NCBI GenBank assembly: GCA_001483205.1
Contig: JPPB01000179.1
Location: forward strand, 1-15,654
Origin: an alpha proteobacterium 3107
GTDB taxonomy: Bacteria; Pseudomonadota; Alphaproteobacteria; Rhodobacterales; Rhodobacteraceae
Reading direction: 5' to 3'
Length of the DNA: 15,654 nt
In this document: positions 1 through 8,519 of the stretch, piece after piece
How the letters are laid out: each line of letters begins with the position of its first letter
Position numbering within the stretch: the stretch's first letter is position 1
Notes under the pieces: model-generated
The model's input: only the letters and a program-made list of their open reading frames with translations
Told to the model about the DNA's origin: nothing
Database searches by the model: none
Translations under genes and position numbers: made by a program

Positions 1-2
1 CG

Positions 3-56
3 GAAACATTCCTCGCCGCAGCACAGATCGCCGCTATCGTCATATGGTATTTGTGA
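3..56 (+). CDS. Possible C-terminal end of an upstream membrane protein (partial)
   Basis: Frame 3 is open from the left edge to a TGA at 54-56 and reads as a hydrophobic tail (FLAAAQIAAIVIWYL). That composition would suit the last membrane helix of an integral membrane protein whose body lies outside the window. Only 17 residues are visible, so the family cannot be named. The other two forward frames also stay open for similar distances but read as non-hydrophobic, arginine-rich text, which favours this frame slightly. It could equally be chance. Confidence 0.3.
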   Translation, partial: ETFLAAAQIAAIVIWYL

Positions 57-73
57 GTCTACACCCTAAAACA

Positions 74-125
74 AACCAAATGGTCTAATCAAAAGGTTTG
101 ACATTTGGTTAAGTAAGATTAAACT
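74..125 (+). promoter_or_regulatory. Candidate promoter with overlapping dyad operator for the catabolic operon
   Basis: AACCAAATG at 74-82 and its inverted copy CATTTGGTT at 102-110 flank an AT-rich spacer. The left copy is part of ACCA-AA-TGGTC (75-85), close to the core of the known RutR consensus GACCA-nn-TGGTC. The right copy overlaps a perfect -35 hexamer TTGACA (98-103). A possible -10, TAAACT (120-125), follows after 16 bases. A regulator bound here would cover the -35 box, as expected for repression by the RutR-like protein at the end of the operon. The -10 is weak (4 of 6 matches) and the regulator-site pairing is inference. Confidence 0.45.
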
Positions 126-132
126 GACCGCC

Positions 133-2523
133 ATGAAACCCGGATCAGTGCCCGCAACTGAAAAGAGCCGACTTGAAATCCTTCAGGCGCGGCTGCTGTG
201 GTTATCCTGCTGGATGATCCACAACGCCAACCATCTGCGCGAAACGACCGATGGTCTGAAGGTTGGCGGCCATCAGGCAAGTTGTGCCTCGGTGGTGACG
301 CTGATGACGGCACTCTACGGGCATTCGCTCAGGCCGCAGGATCGTGTGGCGGTCAAGCCTCATTCAGCCCCTGTCTTCTACGCCCTGCAATACCTGGCCG
401 GACGCCATCCGCTGGAACACCTGAAGCGCTTTCGTGCCTTTGGCGGGGCGCAAAGCTATCCGAGCCGGACAAAGGACAAGGCAGATGTGGATTTCTCGAC
501 CGGCTCTGTGGGTCTGGGCGTTGCGATACTCCCCTTCGCAAGCATTGTTCAGGATTTTGTCAAAGCGCGCGGTTGGGGGCAGATGCCGGAAGGGCGCATG
601 GTCGCGGTGGTCGGGGATGCGGAACTTGACGAAGGCAATGTTTACGAGTGCCTGCAAGAGGGGTGGAAGCATAACCTGCGAAATTGCTGGTGGATTATCG
701 ACTATAATCGTCAAAGCCTCGACGGTATCGTGCGCGAGGGCCTTTCCGAACGGATAGAAGGGATTTTCACGGTCTTTGGCTGGGACGTTGTGCGCCTCAA
801 ATATGGTGCCCTGCAACATGCGGCCTTTCAGGAGCCGGGCGGAGAGGCTTTGCGCCGCTGGATTGATGCCTGCCCGAACCAGCTTTATTCGGCGCTGACC
901 TTTCAGGGTGGCAGCGCCTGGCGCGCGCGGTTGCATGATGACATTGGCGACCAGGGCGCGGTGAGCGCCTTGATTGACCGTCGTGACGACGCAGAACTGG
1001 CCACGCTTATGGGGAACCTTGGCGGGCATTGTCTTGACACACTCTGCGACGCCTTTGATGCCGCTGCCGAACACGAGCGACCAACCGTTTTCTTAGCTTA
1101 CACCATAAAAGGCTGGGGCACGCCTTTGGCGGGCCACAAGGACAACCACGCCGGTCTGCTGACCAAAGGCCAGATGGCCGAATTCGCCGCCCAAATGAAC
1201 ATTCGAGAGGGGCATGAATGGGATCCGGCAGAGGGCATACCCTTAAGCGATACCGAGATGGCCGATATGTTGGCACAGCTTCCCTTTTTTGCAAAAACAG
1301 ATCGCAGGCTGTCCGCGACACGGCTGGATGTTCCCGCGATCCCCCCGCCACCGGATGCGGAGATTTCAACCCAGGCAGCTTTCGGAAAAATCATCGCCGA
1401 CCTCGCGAAGTCAGAGGCACCGATGGCGGATCGCATCCTGACCATATCCCCGGATGTCACCGTCTCGACCAATCTTGGCGGGTGGGTGAACCGGCGCGGC
1501 CTTTTCGCAACGTCCGAACAGACAGATACCTTTCAGGATGAAAAGGTGCCGTCCATACAGAAATGGCAATTCTCGCCGCAAGGACAGCATTTGGAGCTCG
1601 GCATCGCTGAAATGAACCTGATGCTGGCGCTCGGGGCGGCGGGGCTGTCCCATAGTCTGTTCGGCGAGCGTCTCTTGCCGGTCGGCACTGTCTATGATCC
1701 GTTCATTTCCCGCGGGCTTGATGCGCTCAACTATGCCTGCTACCAGGACGCCCGCTTTCTGCTGGTCGCAACACCGTCGGGCGTTTCGCTGGCCCCCGAG
1801 GGCGGGGCGCATCAATCTATCGCAACGCCCCTGATCGGAATATCGCAGGACGGGCTGGCAAGTTTTGAACCCGCTTTCGCGGATGAACTGGCCTGTGTGA
1901 TGGAATGGGCGTTTGACTATATCCAGCGCGAGCGGGACACGGAAACCGATGCGTCAGACTGGAAGCGTGACGGGGATGGCGGGTCTGTATACCTTCGCCT
2001 GTCGAGCCGCCCCATCGAACAGCCGCAGCGGGATATGCAGGATATTCGTCGGGGGGTGATTGACGGGGCATATTGGCTGCGCGAGCCGGGACCGAATTGC
2101 GATGTTGTCATCGCTTATCAGGGGGCCGTGGTGACCGAGGTCCTGGCCTCTGCCGCTGCGCTGGCCGAAGGGCGGCGCGACCTGGGCATTCTGGCGGTGA
2201 CCTCTGCTGATCGCCTCAATGCAGGGTGGCAGGCGGCGCAGGCCGCGCATGTGCGGGGCAAGCCCTTCAAAAGCCATATCGAGACATTGCTCGCCCCGTT
2301 GCCGCGCGACTGTCTGATCGTGACGGTGATTGATGGCCACCCGGCAACGCTGTCCTGGCTCGGGTCAGTCCATGGTCACCGCACCGCCGGTCTTGGTGTG
2401 GAACATTTCGGCCAGACGGGGACCGTCCGTGATCTTTATCGTCATTTCGGGATTGACCGAAATTCGATCCTGCGGGTTGTCGAGAGGTTGTCGGCCGGGC
2501 GTCCGCTGCGGATGGCGGTGTAG
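133..2523 (+). CDS. AceE/transketolase-like thiamine-diphosphate enzyme, stand-alone E1 type
   Basis: This 796-residue cytoplasmic protein resembles the homodimeric pyruvate dehydrogenase E1 (AceE) and transketolase. ThDP/Mg features are visible: GGHQAS near 45-50, GDAELDEGN at 161-169 with N192 and Q194 (IDYNRQSLDG) as likely Mg ligands, YTIKGWG near 323 followed by H339, and LGIAEMN with E493, the likely cofactor-activating glutamate. E. coli AceE has about 887 residues; here the alignment seems to begin about 75-80 residues into AceE, so the N-terminal part that docks E1 onto E2 is absent. No E2 or E3 gene is nearby. It may act alone on a 2-oxo acid or ketose produced by the pathway. ATG 133 has no Shine-Dalgarno sequence (the bases before it are ACTGACCGCC) and lies about 7 bases after a candidate -10, so leaderless translation is possible. 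The ThDP-enzyme call is firm; the substrate is unknown. Confidence 0.9.
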   Translation: MKPGSVPATEKSRLEILQARLLWLSCWMIHNANHLRETTDGLKVGGHQASCASVVTLMTALYGHSLRPQDRVAVKPHSAPVFYALQYLAGRHPLEHLKRFRAFGGAQSYPSRTKDKADVDFSTGSVGLGVAILPFASIVQDFVKARGWGQMPEGRMVAVVGDAELDEGNVYECLQEGWKHNLRNCWWIIDYNRQSLDGIVREGLSERIEGIFTVFGWDVVRLKYGALQHAAFQEPGGEALRRWIDACPNQLYSALTFQGGSAWRARLHDDIGDQGAVSALIDRRDDAELATLMGNLGGHCLDTLCDAFDAAAEHERPTVFLAYTIKGWGTPLAGHKDNHAGLLTKGQMAEFAAQMNIREGHEWDPAEGIPLSDTEMADMLAQLPFFAKTDRRLSATRLDVPAIPPPPDAEISTQAAFGKIIADLAKSEAPMADRILTISPDVTVSTNLGGWVNRRGLFATSEQTDTFQDEKVPSIQKWQFSPQGQHLELGIAEMNLMLALGAAGLSHSLFGERLLPVGTVYDPFISRGLDALNYACYQDARFLLVATPSGVSLAPEGGAHQSIATPLIGISQDGLASFEPAFADELACVMEWAFDYIQRERDTETDASDWKRDGDGGSVYLRLSSRPIEQPQRDMQDIRRGVIDGAYWLREPGPNCDVVIAYQGAVVTEVLASAAALAEGRRDLGILAVTSADRLNAGWQAAQAAHVRGKPFKSHIETLLAPLPRDCLIVTVIDGHPATLSWLGSVHGHRTAGLGVEHFGQTGTVRDLYRHFGIDRNSILRVVERLSAGRPLRMAV

Positions 2524-2527
2524 GCGC

Positions 2528-3343
2528 ATGACAGAACGGTTCTGGGCAAATTATACGGTGCACGCTTTCGCCAGGCTTGACCGCTCGGCGCTGATCGCTG
2601 TGCTGCCCGTCGGGGCGATTGAACAACACGGGCCACATCTTCCGTTGTCGGTCGATCAGGTCATTGTTGACGGCATTGTCTCGGCCACTGTGCCGATGCT
2701 GCCGGATGATTTGCCGGTTCTGTTCCTGCCGACGCTGCCGGTTGGCAAATCCAACGAACATAGCAGATGGCCGGGAACGCTGACATTTTCTGCGCAGACG
2801 CTGATCGCCATGTGGATGGAGATCGGCGACAGTGTGGCGGCTGCCGGTGTTCACAAGCTGGTTATTCTGAACGCCCACGGCGGTCAGATCGCGCCGATGG
2901 ATATAGTTGCGCGTGATCTGCGTATCAAACACCGGATGCTGACAGTCGGGGCCAGTTGGTTTGCGATGGGCTTGCCCGACGGGCTGTTTTCCGCCGGGGA
3001 GCAGCGCTTTGGCATTCATGCCGGTGACATGGAGACAAGCGTGATGCGCGCGCTCAGCCCCGAACATGTCGCCATGGAGCACGCCCGTGATTTCCGCCCG
3101 ACGGTTGCGGATATGGCCGATCAGAACCGGTTGCTTGGTCTGACAGGGGCCGGAAAACTCGGCTGGCAGGCGCAAGACCTGAATGCCTTTGGGGCCTGCG
3201 GAAATGCGGCAGCCGCAACGCCGGAAAAGGGCAAGGCGGTTCTGGATCACGCGGCGCGGCAGCTCGTCAGCCTTCTGAAGGAAGTCCATGCCACGCCTTT
3301 GAGTTTTCTCGACACCCCTGCCAACCCGGACGGGCGCACATGA
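2528..3343 (+). CDS. Creatininase-family amidohydrolase
   Basis: This 271-residue protein belongs to the creatininase/creatinine amidohydrolase superfamily, two-metal enzymes that hydrolyse cyclic or linear amides (family members include creatininase and formamidopyrimidine-type deformylases). Metal-site motifs are present: VGAIEQHGPHLPL with E32 and H34, D43 in SVDQ, LNAHGGQ (114-120, H117) and HAGDMETS with E169. Length matches the family, about 240-270. The frame is open upstream to 2330, but that part overlaps the end of the previous gene, so I chose ATG 2528, four bases after the previous stop (translational coupling). Its stop overlaps the start of the ABC ATPase as ATGA. In this operon it probably cleaves a ring or amide C-N bond of the imported compound; creatinine itself is not implied. 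Confidence 0.88.
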   Translation: MTERFWANYTVHAFARLDRSALIAVLPVGAIEQHGPHLPLSVDQVIVDGIVSATVPMLPDDLPVLFLPTLPVGKSNEHSRWPGTLTFSAQTLIAMWMEIGDSVAAAGVHKLVILNAHGGQIAPMDIVARDLRIKHRMLTVGASWFAMGLPDGLFSAGEQRFGIHAGDMETSVMRALSPEHVAMEHARDFRPTVADMADQNRLLGLTGAGKLGWQAQDLNAFGACGNAAAATPEKGKAVLDHAARQLVSLLKEVHATPLSFLDTPANPDGRT

Positions 3344-4116
3344 CCGGACAGCCGATCATAATCATGGACCGGGTGTCAAAGCGGTTCGGCGAAACCGTGC
3401 TGGCTGTGGACAACATGAGCCTGACCATCAATGAAGGTGATTTTGTCACGTTTCTTGGCCCCTCGGGGTGCGGGAAATCGACGGCCCTCAAGGTCATTTC
3501 AGGCCTTTTGCCGGTGACATCAGGCACGATCACGATCACACCCCCCACCGGAGAGACCGAACAGGATCTTGGGTTCGTCTTTCAGGATCCGACACTGATG
3601 CCCTGGGCGACAGCTTATCAAAATGTCTTTCTGCCGCTCAAGCTCGCAGGCATAAAGCCGGATCAGGCCGGGCCGCGGGTGACCGAAGCCCTTAAAGAGG
3701 TTGGTCTGTCAAAATTCGCCGATGCCTATCCGAGGGAACTGTCCGGCGGGATGAAGATGCGCGTCTCGATCGCGCGCGCACTAGTGACCCGCCCGCGCAT
3801 CCTGTTGATGGACGAACCTTTCGCCGCCCTGGATGAGATGACACGTTCCAAGCTGAACAACGATGTGACGCAGCTTGCAAAAGAGCACAATCTGACGGTG
3901 ATCTTCGTCACGCATTCCGTTTTTGAGTCGGTCTATCTGTCCACCCGCGTGATGATCATGGCGGCACGACCGGGCCGGTTGGCGGCAGAGATGTCACTGG
4001 AAACCCCTTGGCCGCGCACCGAAGACTGGCGCACCAGCGCGGCGTTTTCTGCCGAAGCTCATCGCATTTCCGAAGCTCTGAAGAGGACGCTGGATGCCGA
4101 AGACATTGACCACTGA
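3340..4116 (+). CDS. ABC transporter ATP-binding protein, NitT/TauT type
   Basis: The 258-residue ATPase subunit would power the importer formed with the following permease and the periplasmic binding protein at 7519. Walker A GPSGCGKST is at 40-48, Q-loop Q82 in FQDPTLMPW, signature LSGGM at 134-138, Walker B ILLMDEPF at 154-161, followed by a D-loop (AALDE) and switch H192 (FVTHS). The FQDPTLMPW segment and overall size are typical of the nitrate/sulfonate/taurine and thiamine-precursor (SsuB/TauB/ThiZ-like) branch. The start ATG overlaps the preceding stop by four bases. The substrate cannot be read from this subunit. Confidence 0.95.
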   Translation: MTGQPIIIMDRVSKRFGETVLAVDNMSLTINEGDFVTFLGPSGCGKSTALKVISGLLPVTSGTITITPPTGETEQDLGFVFQDPTLMPWATAYQNVFLPLKLAGIKPDQAGPRVTEALKEVGLSKFADAYPRELSGGMKMRVSIARALVTRPRILLMDEPFAALDEMTRSKLNNDVTQLAKEHNLTVIFVTHSVFESVYLSTRVMIMAARPGRLAAEMSLETPWPRTEDWRTSAAFSAEAHRISEALKRTLDAEDIDH

Positions 4117-4966
4117 AACCCTGCCCGAAAGCGCCCCGGAGCAAAGCGCCCCCCTCAACACGGTGCCTTTGCGCCGCGCACGGCGAGAGCGTATTTTATC
4201 ATTTGTCATGCCGGTCGTGATGCTGTGCGCCGCAATCGGTTTCTGGGAGTTTCAGGTCTGGTATCACGAAATCCCGAAATATCTGATCCCGGCCCCAAGC
4301 GTCATTGCGCAAACGCTGGTGACCGACGGGCCGTCCCTGATGGCCTCTGCCTGGTTCACCGTAAAGCTGACCTTCTTTTCGCTGTTGCTGGCCATTATTG
4401 GCGGCGTCATTCTGGGGGCGCTCTTTGCCCTATCGCGTCCGGTAGAGCTTAGCCTGTTTCCCTTTGCGGTGATCCTTCAGGTGACACCCGTTATCGCTAT
4501 CGCGCCGCTGATCCTGATTTATGTTGACAGCACCTTTGCCGCGCTTCTGATCTGTGCCTGGATCGTTGCGTTCTTTCCGATACTGTCGAACACCGTGATC
4601 GGCCTGCGGTCGGCGGATCACAACCTGCGTGATCTGTTCACGCTCTATAATGCGACACCCTGGCAGCGGCTGCGCTATCTGCTGGTCCCCTCTGCGCTTC
4701 CGTATTTCATGGCGGCTTTGAAGGTTGCTGGTGGCCTTTCCCTTATCGGGGCCGTGGTTGCCGAATTTGTTGCCGGGGCGGCGGGGCAGAACACCGGGCT
4801 GGCAAGCCGGATCATTGAAAGCTCTTTCCGCAGCGAGATTCCACGGATGTTTGCGGCCCTGGTCCTTGTGTCGCTCTTGGGTATTGCGATTTTTCTGTTG
4901 ACCAACTGGGCGTCCCGCAAGGTGCTGGGTCACTGGCATGAAAGCGAGCTGCAACGTGAAAGCTGA
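4094..4966 (+). CDS. ABC transporter permease, NitT/TauT type
   Basis: This 290-residue inner-membrane protein has about six hydrophobic segments (first near 35-52, last near 252-272) and a BPD_transp_1 cytoplasmic EAA-type loop near 183-204 (LYNATPWQRLRYLLVPSALP). The region IPKYLIPAPSVI after the first helix is typical of SsuC/TauC/ThiX-type permeases, which work as homodimers, so one permease gene is enough for a complete importer. It starts 23 bases inside the ATPase gene, with AAGAGGA (4081-4087) as ribosome-binding site. The N-terminal 30 residues are polar and poorly conserved-looking. Confidence 0.93.
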   Translation: MPKTLTTETLPESAPEQSAPLNTVPLRRARRERILSFVMPVVMLCAAIGFWEFQVWYHEIPKYLIPAPSVIAQTLVTDGPSLMASAWFTVKLTFFSLLLAIIGGVILGALFALSRPVELSLFPFAVILQVTPVIAIAPLILIYVDSTFAALLICAWIVAFFPILSNTVIGLRSADHNLRDLFTLYNATPWQRLRYLLVPSALPYFMAALKVAGGLSLIGAVVAEFVAGAAGQNTGLASRIIESSFRSEIPRMFAALVLVSLLGIAIFLLTNWASRKVLGHWHESELQRES

Positions 4967-6128
4967 TTTCCCGCATATCCACCATCAGGGGCGCACGGTA
5001 TCCATCACCGTGCGAAACGGACGCATCGCAGAGATCACCCTGATGGAGGAACCCGCGCATCAGGTCATCCTGCCGCTGATGGTTGATCCTCATGTTCACC
5101 TGGACAAGACCTTTACCGCCGCGCGCTGCCCTGGGGGCAGACCGGGCCTGTTCGGTGCCATCGAGGCCATGGCAGCCGATGCGGCCGGTTGGACCGAGGC
5201 AGATATGCGCCAGCGGATGACCCGCGCGCTCCGGGAAGCCCATGCAAATGGTATCGCCGCCCTGCGCAGCCATATCGACTGGACAGCCCCCGGCCTGCCT
5301 CTGGCCTGGAGTGTTCTGGGTGAAATTGCTCAGGACTGGCGGGATATGGTCCGGATTCAACGGGCCTCGCTGACCTCGCTCGACATGTTGGGAGACCCGG
5401 CATTCGGGGACGCGATTGCGGCAGAGGTTGCCCGCGACGGTGAAGTGCTGGGGTGCTTTGTCTATCGCAACAGAGACCTGCGGGATCGGCTGGATTACGT
5501 GGTTTCACGCGCCATAAAATATGACCTCGCGCTGGATTTCCACGTTGATGAAGGGCTGGAGGTCGAGGCGGACGCCTTTGATCACATCGTTGCCCTGACC
5601 GGGAAACACCGCCTTGGCGGGCGTGTGTTGTGCGGACATGCCTGCTCTTTGTCGGTGCGGTCGCAGGCCGAGACGCAGCGCGCCATAGAGGGCGCGGCGA
5701 AGGCGGGCGTTGCGCTGACGGTGATGCCAACCACTAATCAGTGGCTGCAAGACAACCAGCCCGGTCGCACGCCGCGCCTGCGTGGTCTCGCCCCCCTGCA
5801 CGAACTGAACGCCGCAGGGGTCCGCGTGCTGTTGGGGGCGGATAACGTTGCCGACGCATTCTATCCGTATGGCAGCTATGACGCGCTGGAAACACTGCGG
5901 CTTGCGACCTTGTGCGGGCATCTTGCGCCCTCTGAATGGATCGGGGCCATCACCCGCGATCCGGCCCGTGTGATCGGGTTTGACCTGCCTGAAATCGCCG
6001 TCGGTGCCCCGGCGAATTTCGTCCTGATAGACGGGCAAAGCTGGGACGACGCCCTGCGGACGGCCCGTGCCCGGCGCCGGATCGTTCGGCACGGTCACGC
6101 CAGCGTTAGCGGAGAAAAAGCAGCATGA
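4938..6128 (+). CDS. Cytosine-deaminase-like amidohydrolase
   Basis: This 396-residue metal hydrolase is of the amidohydrolase superfamily and most resembles cytosine deaminase (CodA) and related N-heterocycle deaminases. Expected ligands are in place: H52 and H54 in DPHVHLDK, H202 and E205 in DFHVDEG, H234 in GHACSL, and D302 in GADNVADAFYPYGSYDAL. By comparison with CodA these would be the metal-binding histidines, the catalytic glutamate and histidine, and the metal-binding aspartate. It likely deaminates or hydrolyses a ring amine or amide in the operon's substrate. Two starts are possible: ATG 4938, 29 bases inside the permease, and in-frame GTG 4956, 11 bases inside. Neither has a strong ribosome-binding site; AAGGTG at 4919-4924 is rather far from ATG 4938. 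The stop overlaps the next start as ATGA. Confidence 0.88.
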   Translation: MKASCNVKADFPHIHHQGRTVSITVRNGRIAEITLMEEPAHQVILPLMVDPHVHLDKTFTAARCPGGRPGLFGAIEAMAADAAGWTEADMRQRMTRALREAHANGIAALRSHIDWTAPGLPLAWSVLGEIAQDWRDMVRIQRASLTSLDMLGDPAFGDAIAAEVARDGEVLGCFVYRNRDLRDRLDYVVSRAIKYDLALDFHVDEGLEVEADAFDHIVALTGKHRLGGRVLCGHACSLSVRSQAETQRAIEGAAKAGVALTVMPTTNQWLQDNQPGRTPRLRGLAPLHELNAAGVRVLLGADNVADAFYPYGSYDALETLRLATLCGHLAPSEWIGAITRDPARVIGFDLPEIAVGAPANFVLIDGQSWDDALRTARARRRIVRHGHASVSGEKAA

Positions 6129-7492
6129 GCGTTCCGCAACACCGGATGGATACCTTTCGCGCAGAGCTTGGCGACATTGACTGGCGCGATGATGCAAAAT
6201 TGCTGGCCGCAAAATCCAGGGATTACTATTGGTATTCGCCCATTCTGAAAGCGCAGCTTGACGGGAAGGAAGGGCAACTGATTGTTGTCCCCAAATCCGA
6301 AGCCGAGGTTATCACCATAGCCGCCGCTGCCGCCCGTCACCGGATTCCTCTGACGCTTCGTGGCGGTGGCACCGGAAATTACGGCCAATGTGTCCCCTTA
6401 GAGGGGGGCGCAATTCTGGAAACCACCAGACTTTCCCGGATACTTGAAATTTCCGAAGGCCGTGCGCTCTGCGAGGCGGGCACACGTCTGGAAACGCTCG
6501 AGAAGGCCGCCGCCGAAACCGGCCAGATGCTGTCGATGTTTCCGTCCACCAAGCGCCTTGCCACGGTCGGCGGGTTTATCGCCGGTGGGTCGGGCGGCAT
6601 CGGATCGCTTCGCCATGGCATGTTGCGCGATGGTGCCAATATCACCTATTTGCGGATTGTGACTGTCGAGCAGGAACCGCGCATCATTGAGCTGCACGGC
6701 AGGGAAACGCTCAAAGCGTTACATGCCTATGGCACGAACGGTATCATCACCGCGCTGGATTACGCGCTTACACCGGCGACCGACTGGCTCCATACCATTG
6801 CGCTGTTCCCGGATTATGGTGCGGGCCTGAGATTTGCAGAGAATGCGCAGAAGAGCAGGCTTGACGCCTATCTTATGACCGTGGTCGAGGGACGATTTGC
6901 CCCGTTTTACAGACGACTGACCGGCTATTTCCCGGCAGACCGTGACGCGGTGTTTTCCATGATCGCCCCTGATGCGATGGATGATTTTCGGATGCAGGTT
7001 GCCGCTTGCGGGGGGGAAATCGCCCTGGCGAAACCCCTGCAAGAAATGGAAGCCGCCAATCTGCCCCCGGCCTGGGAATGCGGCTGGAACCACACCACGC
7101 TTCAGGCGCTCAAGTCCGAGCCGGAGGATTGGTCCTATCTTCAGGTTGCCTATCCCCGGCCCTTCGACCCGGCCCTCGTGATGCACCAGATCGAACGCTA
7201 TGGCGATGAGGTTCTGTTCCACCATGAAATGGCCCGGATGGACGGCGAGGTGCAGATATTTGCGCTGCCCCTTGTCCGGTGGACCTCGAAAGAACGCATG
7301 TATGCCATCATCGGCGAAATGACAGAGCTTGATGGCTGCACCATCTTCGATCCCCACGCCGTGACCATCGAGGACGGCGGGATGAAAGAGATCGACAGCA
7401 CCCAGATCGACTTCAAAAAAGAGGCAGACCCTTTCGGCCTGATGAATCCGGGAAAAACCCGGGGCTGGACGCCGGAAATGGCAAGACCCTGA
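6125..7492 (+). CDS. FAD-binding oxidoreductase (PCMH/VAO, GlcD-like)
   Basis: The 455-residue protein carries an N-terminal FAD_binding_4 (PCMH-type) domain, roughly residues 50-185: LIVVPKSEAEV (52-62), the pyrophosphate-binding RGGGTGNYGQ (79-88), and TVGGFIAGGSGGIGSLRHG (147-165). It ends with NPGKTRGW, the usual C-terminal signature of such flavoenzymes. These proteins oxidise alcohols, 2-hydroxy acids, amines or aldehydes. It starts in a four-base overlap with the amidohydrolase, with GGAG at 6111-6114 as ribosome-binding site. No signal peptide is seen, so it is probably cytoplasmic and acts on an intermediate. Just before the stop, CCGGG-AAAAA-CCCGG (7448-7462) could form a small mRNA hairpin ahead of the binding-protein gene. 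Confidence 0.9.
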   Translation: MSVPQHRMDTFRAELGDIDWRDDAKLLAAKSRDYYWYSPILKAQLDGKEGQLIVVPKSEAEVITIAAAAARHRIPLTLRGGGTGNYGQCVPLEGGAILETTRLSRILEISEGRALCEAGTRLETLEKAAAETGQMLSMFPSTKRLATVGGFIAGGSGGIGSLRHGMLRDGANITYLRIVTVEQEPRIIELHGRETLKALHAYGTNGIITALDYALTPATDWLHTIALFPDYGAGLRFAENAQKSRLDAYLMTVVEGRFAPFYRRLTGYFPADRDAVFSMIAPDAMDDFRMQVAACGGEIALAKPLQEMEAANLPPAWECGWNHTTLQALKSEPEDWSYLQVAYPRPFDPALVMHQIERYGDEVLFHHEMARMDGEVQIFALPLVRWTSKERMYAIIGEMTELDGCTIFDPHAVTIEDGGMKEIDSTQIDFKKEADPFGLMNPGKTRGWTPEMARP

Positions 7493-7518
7493 CCGAAAAT
7501 ATCAACAGGAGACCCAAG

Positions 7519-8505
7519 ATGAAAATCAAGGCACTTACCACATTTGTCGCAACGCTTTGTGCGACCGCCGCCACCGCTCAGGACAAAGTTGTCTTCGCGA
7601 CCAACTGGCTGGCCCAGGGTGGCCATGGCGGTTTCTATCAGGCCCTGGCCGACGGCACCTATCAGAAATACGGCCTTGATGTCGAAATCCAGATGGGCGG
7701 GCCGCAGTTGAACAACCGCCCGCTGCTTCAGGCCGGAAAGATCGACTTTCTGATGGCGGGCAACCTGCTGTTGTCGATGGACAATGTGCGCAACGAAATC
7801 CCGACAATCGTCGTCGCGTCTTATTTTGAAAAAGACCCCCAGGTCATCATCGCCCATAAGGGCAGCTATGGGGGATGGGAAGACCTGGTGAATGCGCCGG
7901 AGATTCTGATCTCGAAAGACGGGCAATTCAGCTTTTGGCAGTGGATGACGGCGGAGCACGGCTTTAAGGACGAAAGTCTGCGCCCCTATGGGTATAATCT
8001 TGCCGAGTTCCTCAATGACAAGGCGATGGTTCAGCAGGGCTATGGCACCGCAGAGCCGCTTTATGCCGCTGCCGCGGGTGCCGAGGTCGAGACCTATCTG
8101 CTGGCCGACTATGGTTGGAACACCTATTCGACAACCGTGGAAACCCGTGTCGAGATGGTCGAGAACATCCCTGATCTGGTGCAGCGGTTCATCGATGCCA
8201 CCAATATCGGATGGTATAACTACCTCTACAATGACAACTCTGCGGGCAATGCTGCCATCATTGCCGCCAACCCGGACCAGACCGAGGAAAAGCTGCAAGG
8301 AGAGGTCGCACAGCTCAAGGCACTGGGCATCATCGATACCGGCTATCAGCTTGAGGCGGGCATCGGCGCAATCGACATGGACCGTATTCAGGCCTTTATC
8401 GATCTGACCGTCGCGGCGGGCATCATCAAGGCCGGTGAGGTTGAGGCCGCTCAGGTGGCTACCGACCGGTTTGTCAACAAGCGGGTCGGAATGGACCTCA
8501 AATAG
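7519..8505 (+). CDS. ABC transporter periplasmic substrate-binding protein, NMT1/THI5-like
   Basis: This 328-residue protein begins with a signal peptide (positive MKIK, hydrophobic ALTTFVATLCATAATA, likely cleavage after A20 before QDK). The mature part opens with VVFATNWLAQGGHGGFYQAL, the form seen in NMT1/THI5-like and SsuA/TauA-type binding proteins that capture pyrimidine thiamine precursors, sulfonates, nitrate or similar small molecules. It is secreted without a lipobox. It has the clearest ribosome-binding site in the operon, AGGAG at 7507-7511, and a 26-base gap before it, consistent with separate and strong translation, as is usual for binding proteins. It completes the ABC importer encoded at 3340-4966. 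Confidence 0.92.
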   Translation: MKIKALTTFVATLCATAATAQDKVVFATNWLAQGGHGGFYQALADGTYQKYGLDVEIQMGGPQLNNRPLLQAGKIDFLMAGNLLLSMDNVRNEIPTIVVASYFEKDPQVIIAHKGSYGGWEDLVNAPEILISKDGQFSFWQWMTAEHGFKDESLRPYGYNLAEFLNDKAMVQQGYGTAEPLYAAAAGAEVETYLLADYGWNTYSTTVETRVEMVENIPDLVQRFIDATNIGWYNYLYNDNSAGNAAIIAANPDQTEEKLQGEVAQLKALGIIDTGYQLEAGIGAIDMDRIQAFIDLTVAAGIIKAGEVEAAQVATDRFVNKRVGMDLK

Positions 8506-8515
8506 GCCCGGGCCT
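8504..8515. other. 12-bp perfect palindrome between binding protein and oxidoreductase genes
   Basis: AGGCCCGGGCCT overlaps the TAG stop of the binding-protein gene and lies five bases before ATG 8520. In mRNA it could form a short G+C-rich hairpin over the ribosome-binding region of the next gene, damping its translation relative to the binding protein. There is no T-tract, so it is not a terminator. A functional role is speculation. Confidence 0.3.
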
Positions 8516-8519
8516 GATC

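Noticed and set aside
2267..3289. 340-codon open frame on - opposite the creatininase-family gene
   Set aside because: Shadow of a well-supported gene in the operon; no recognisable motif and arginine/histidine-rich composition.
2528..3343. Calling the gene creatininase with creatinine as substrate
   Set aside because: The superfamily covers several different amide hydrolases, and no creatinase or sarcosine oxidase gene is present to support creatinine breakdown.
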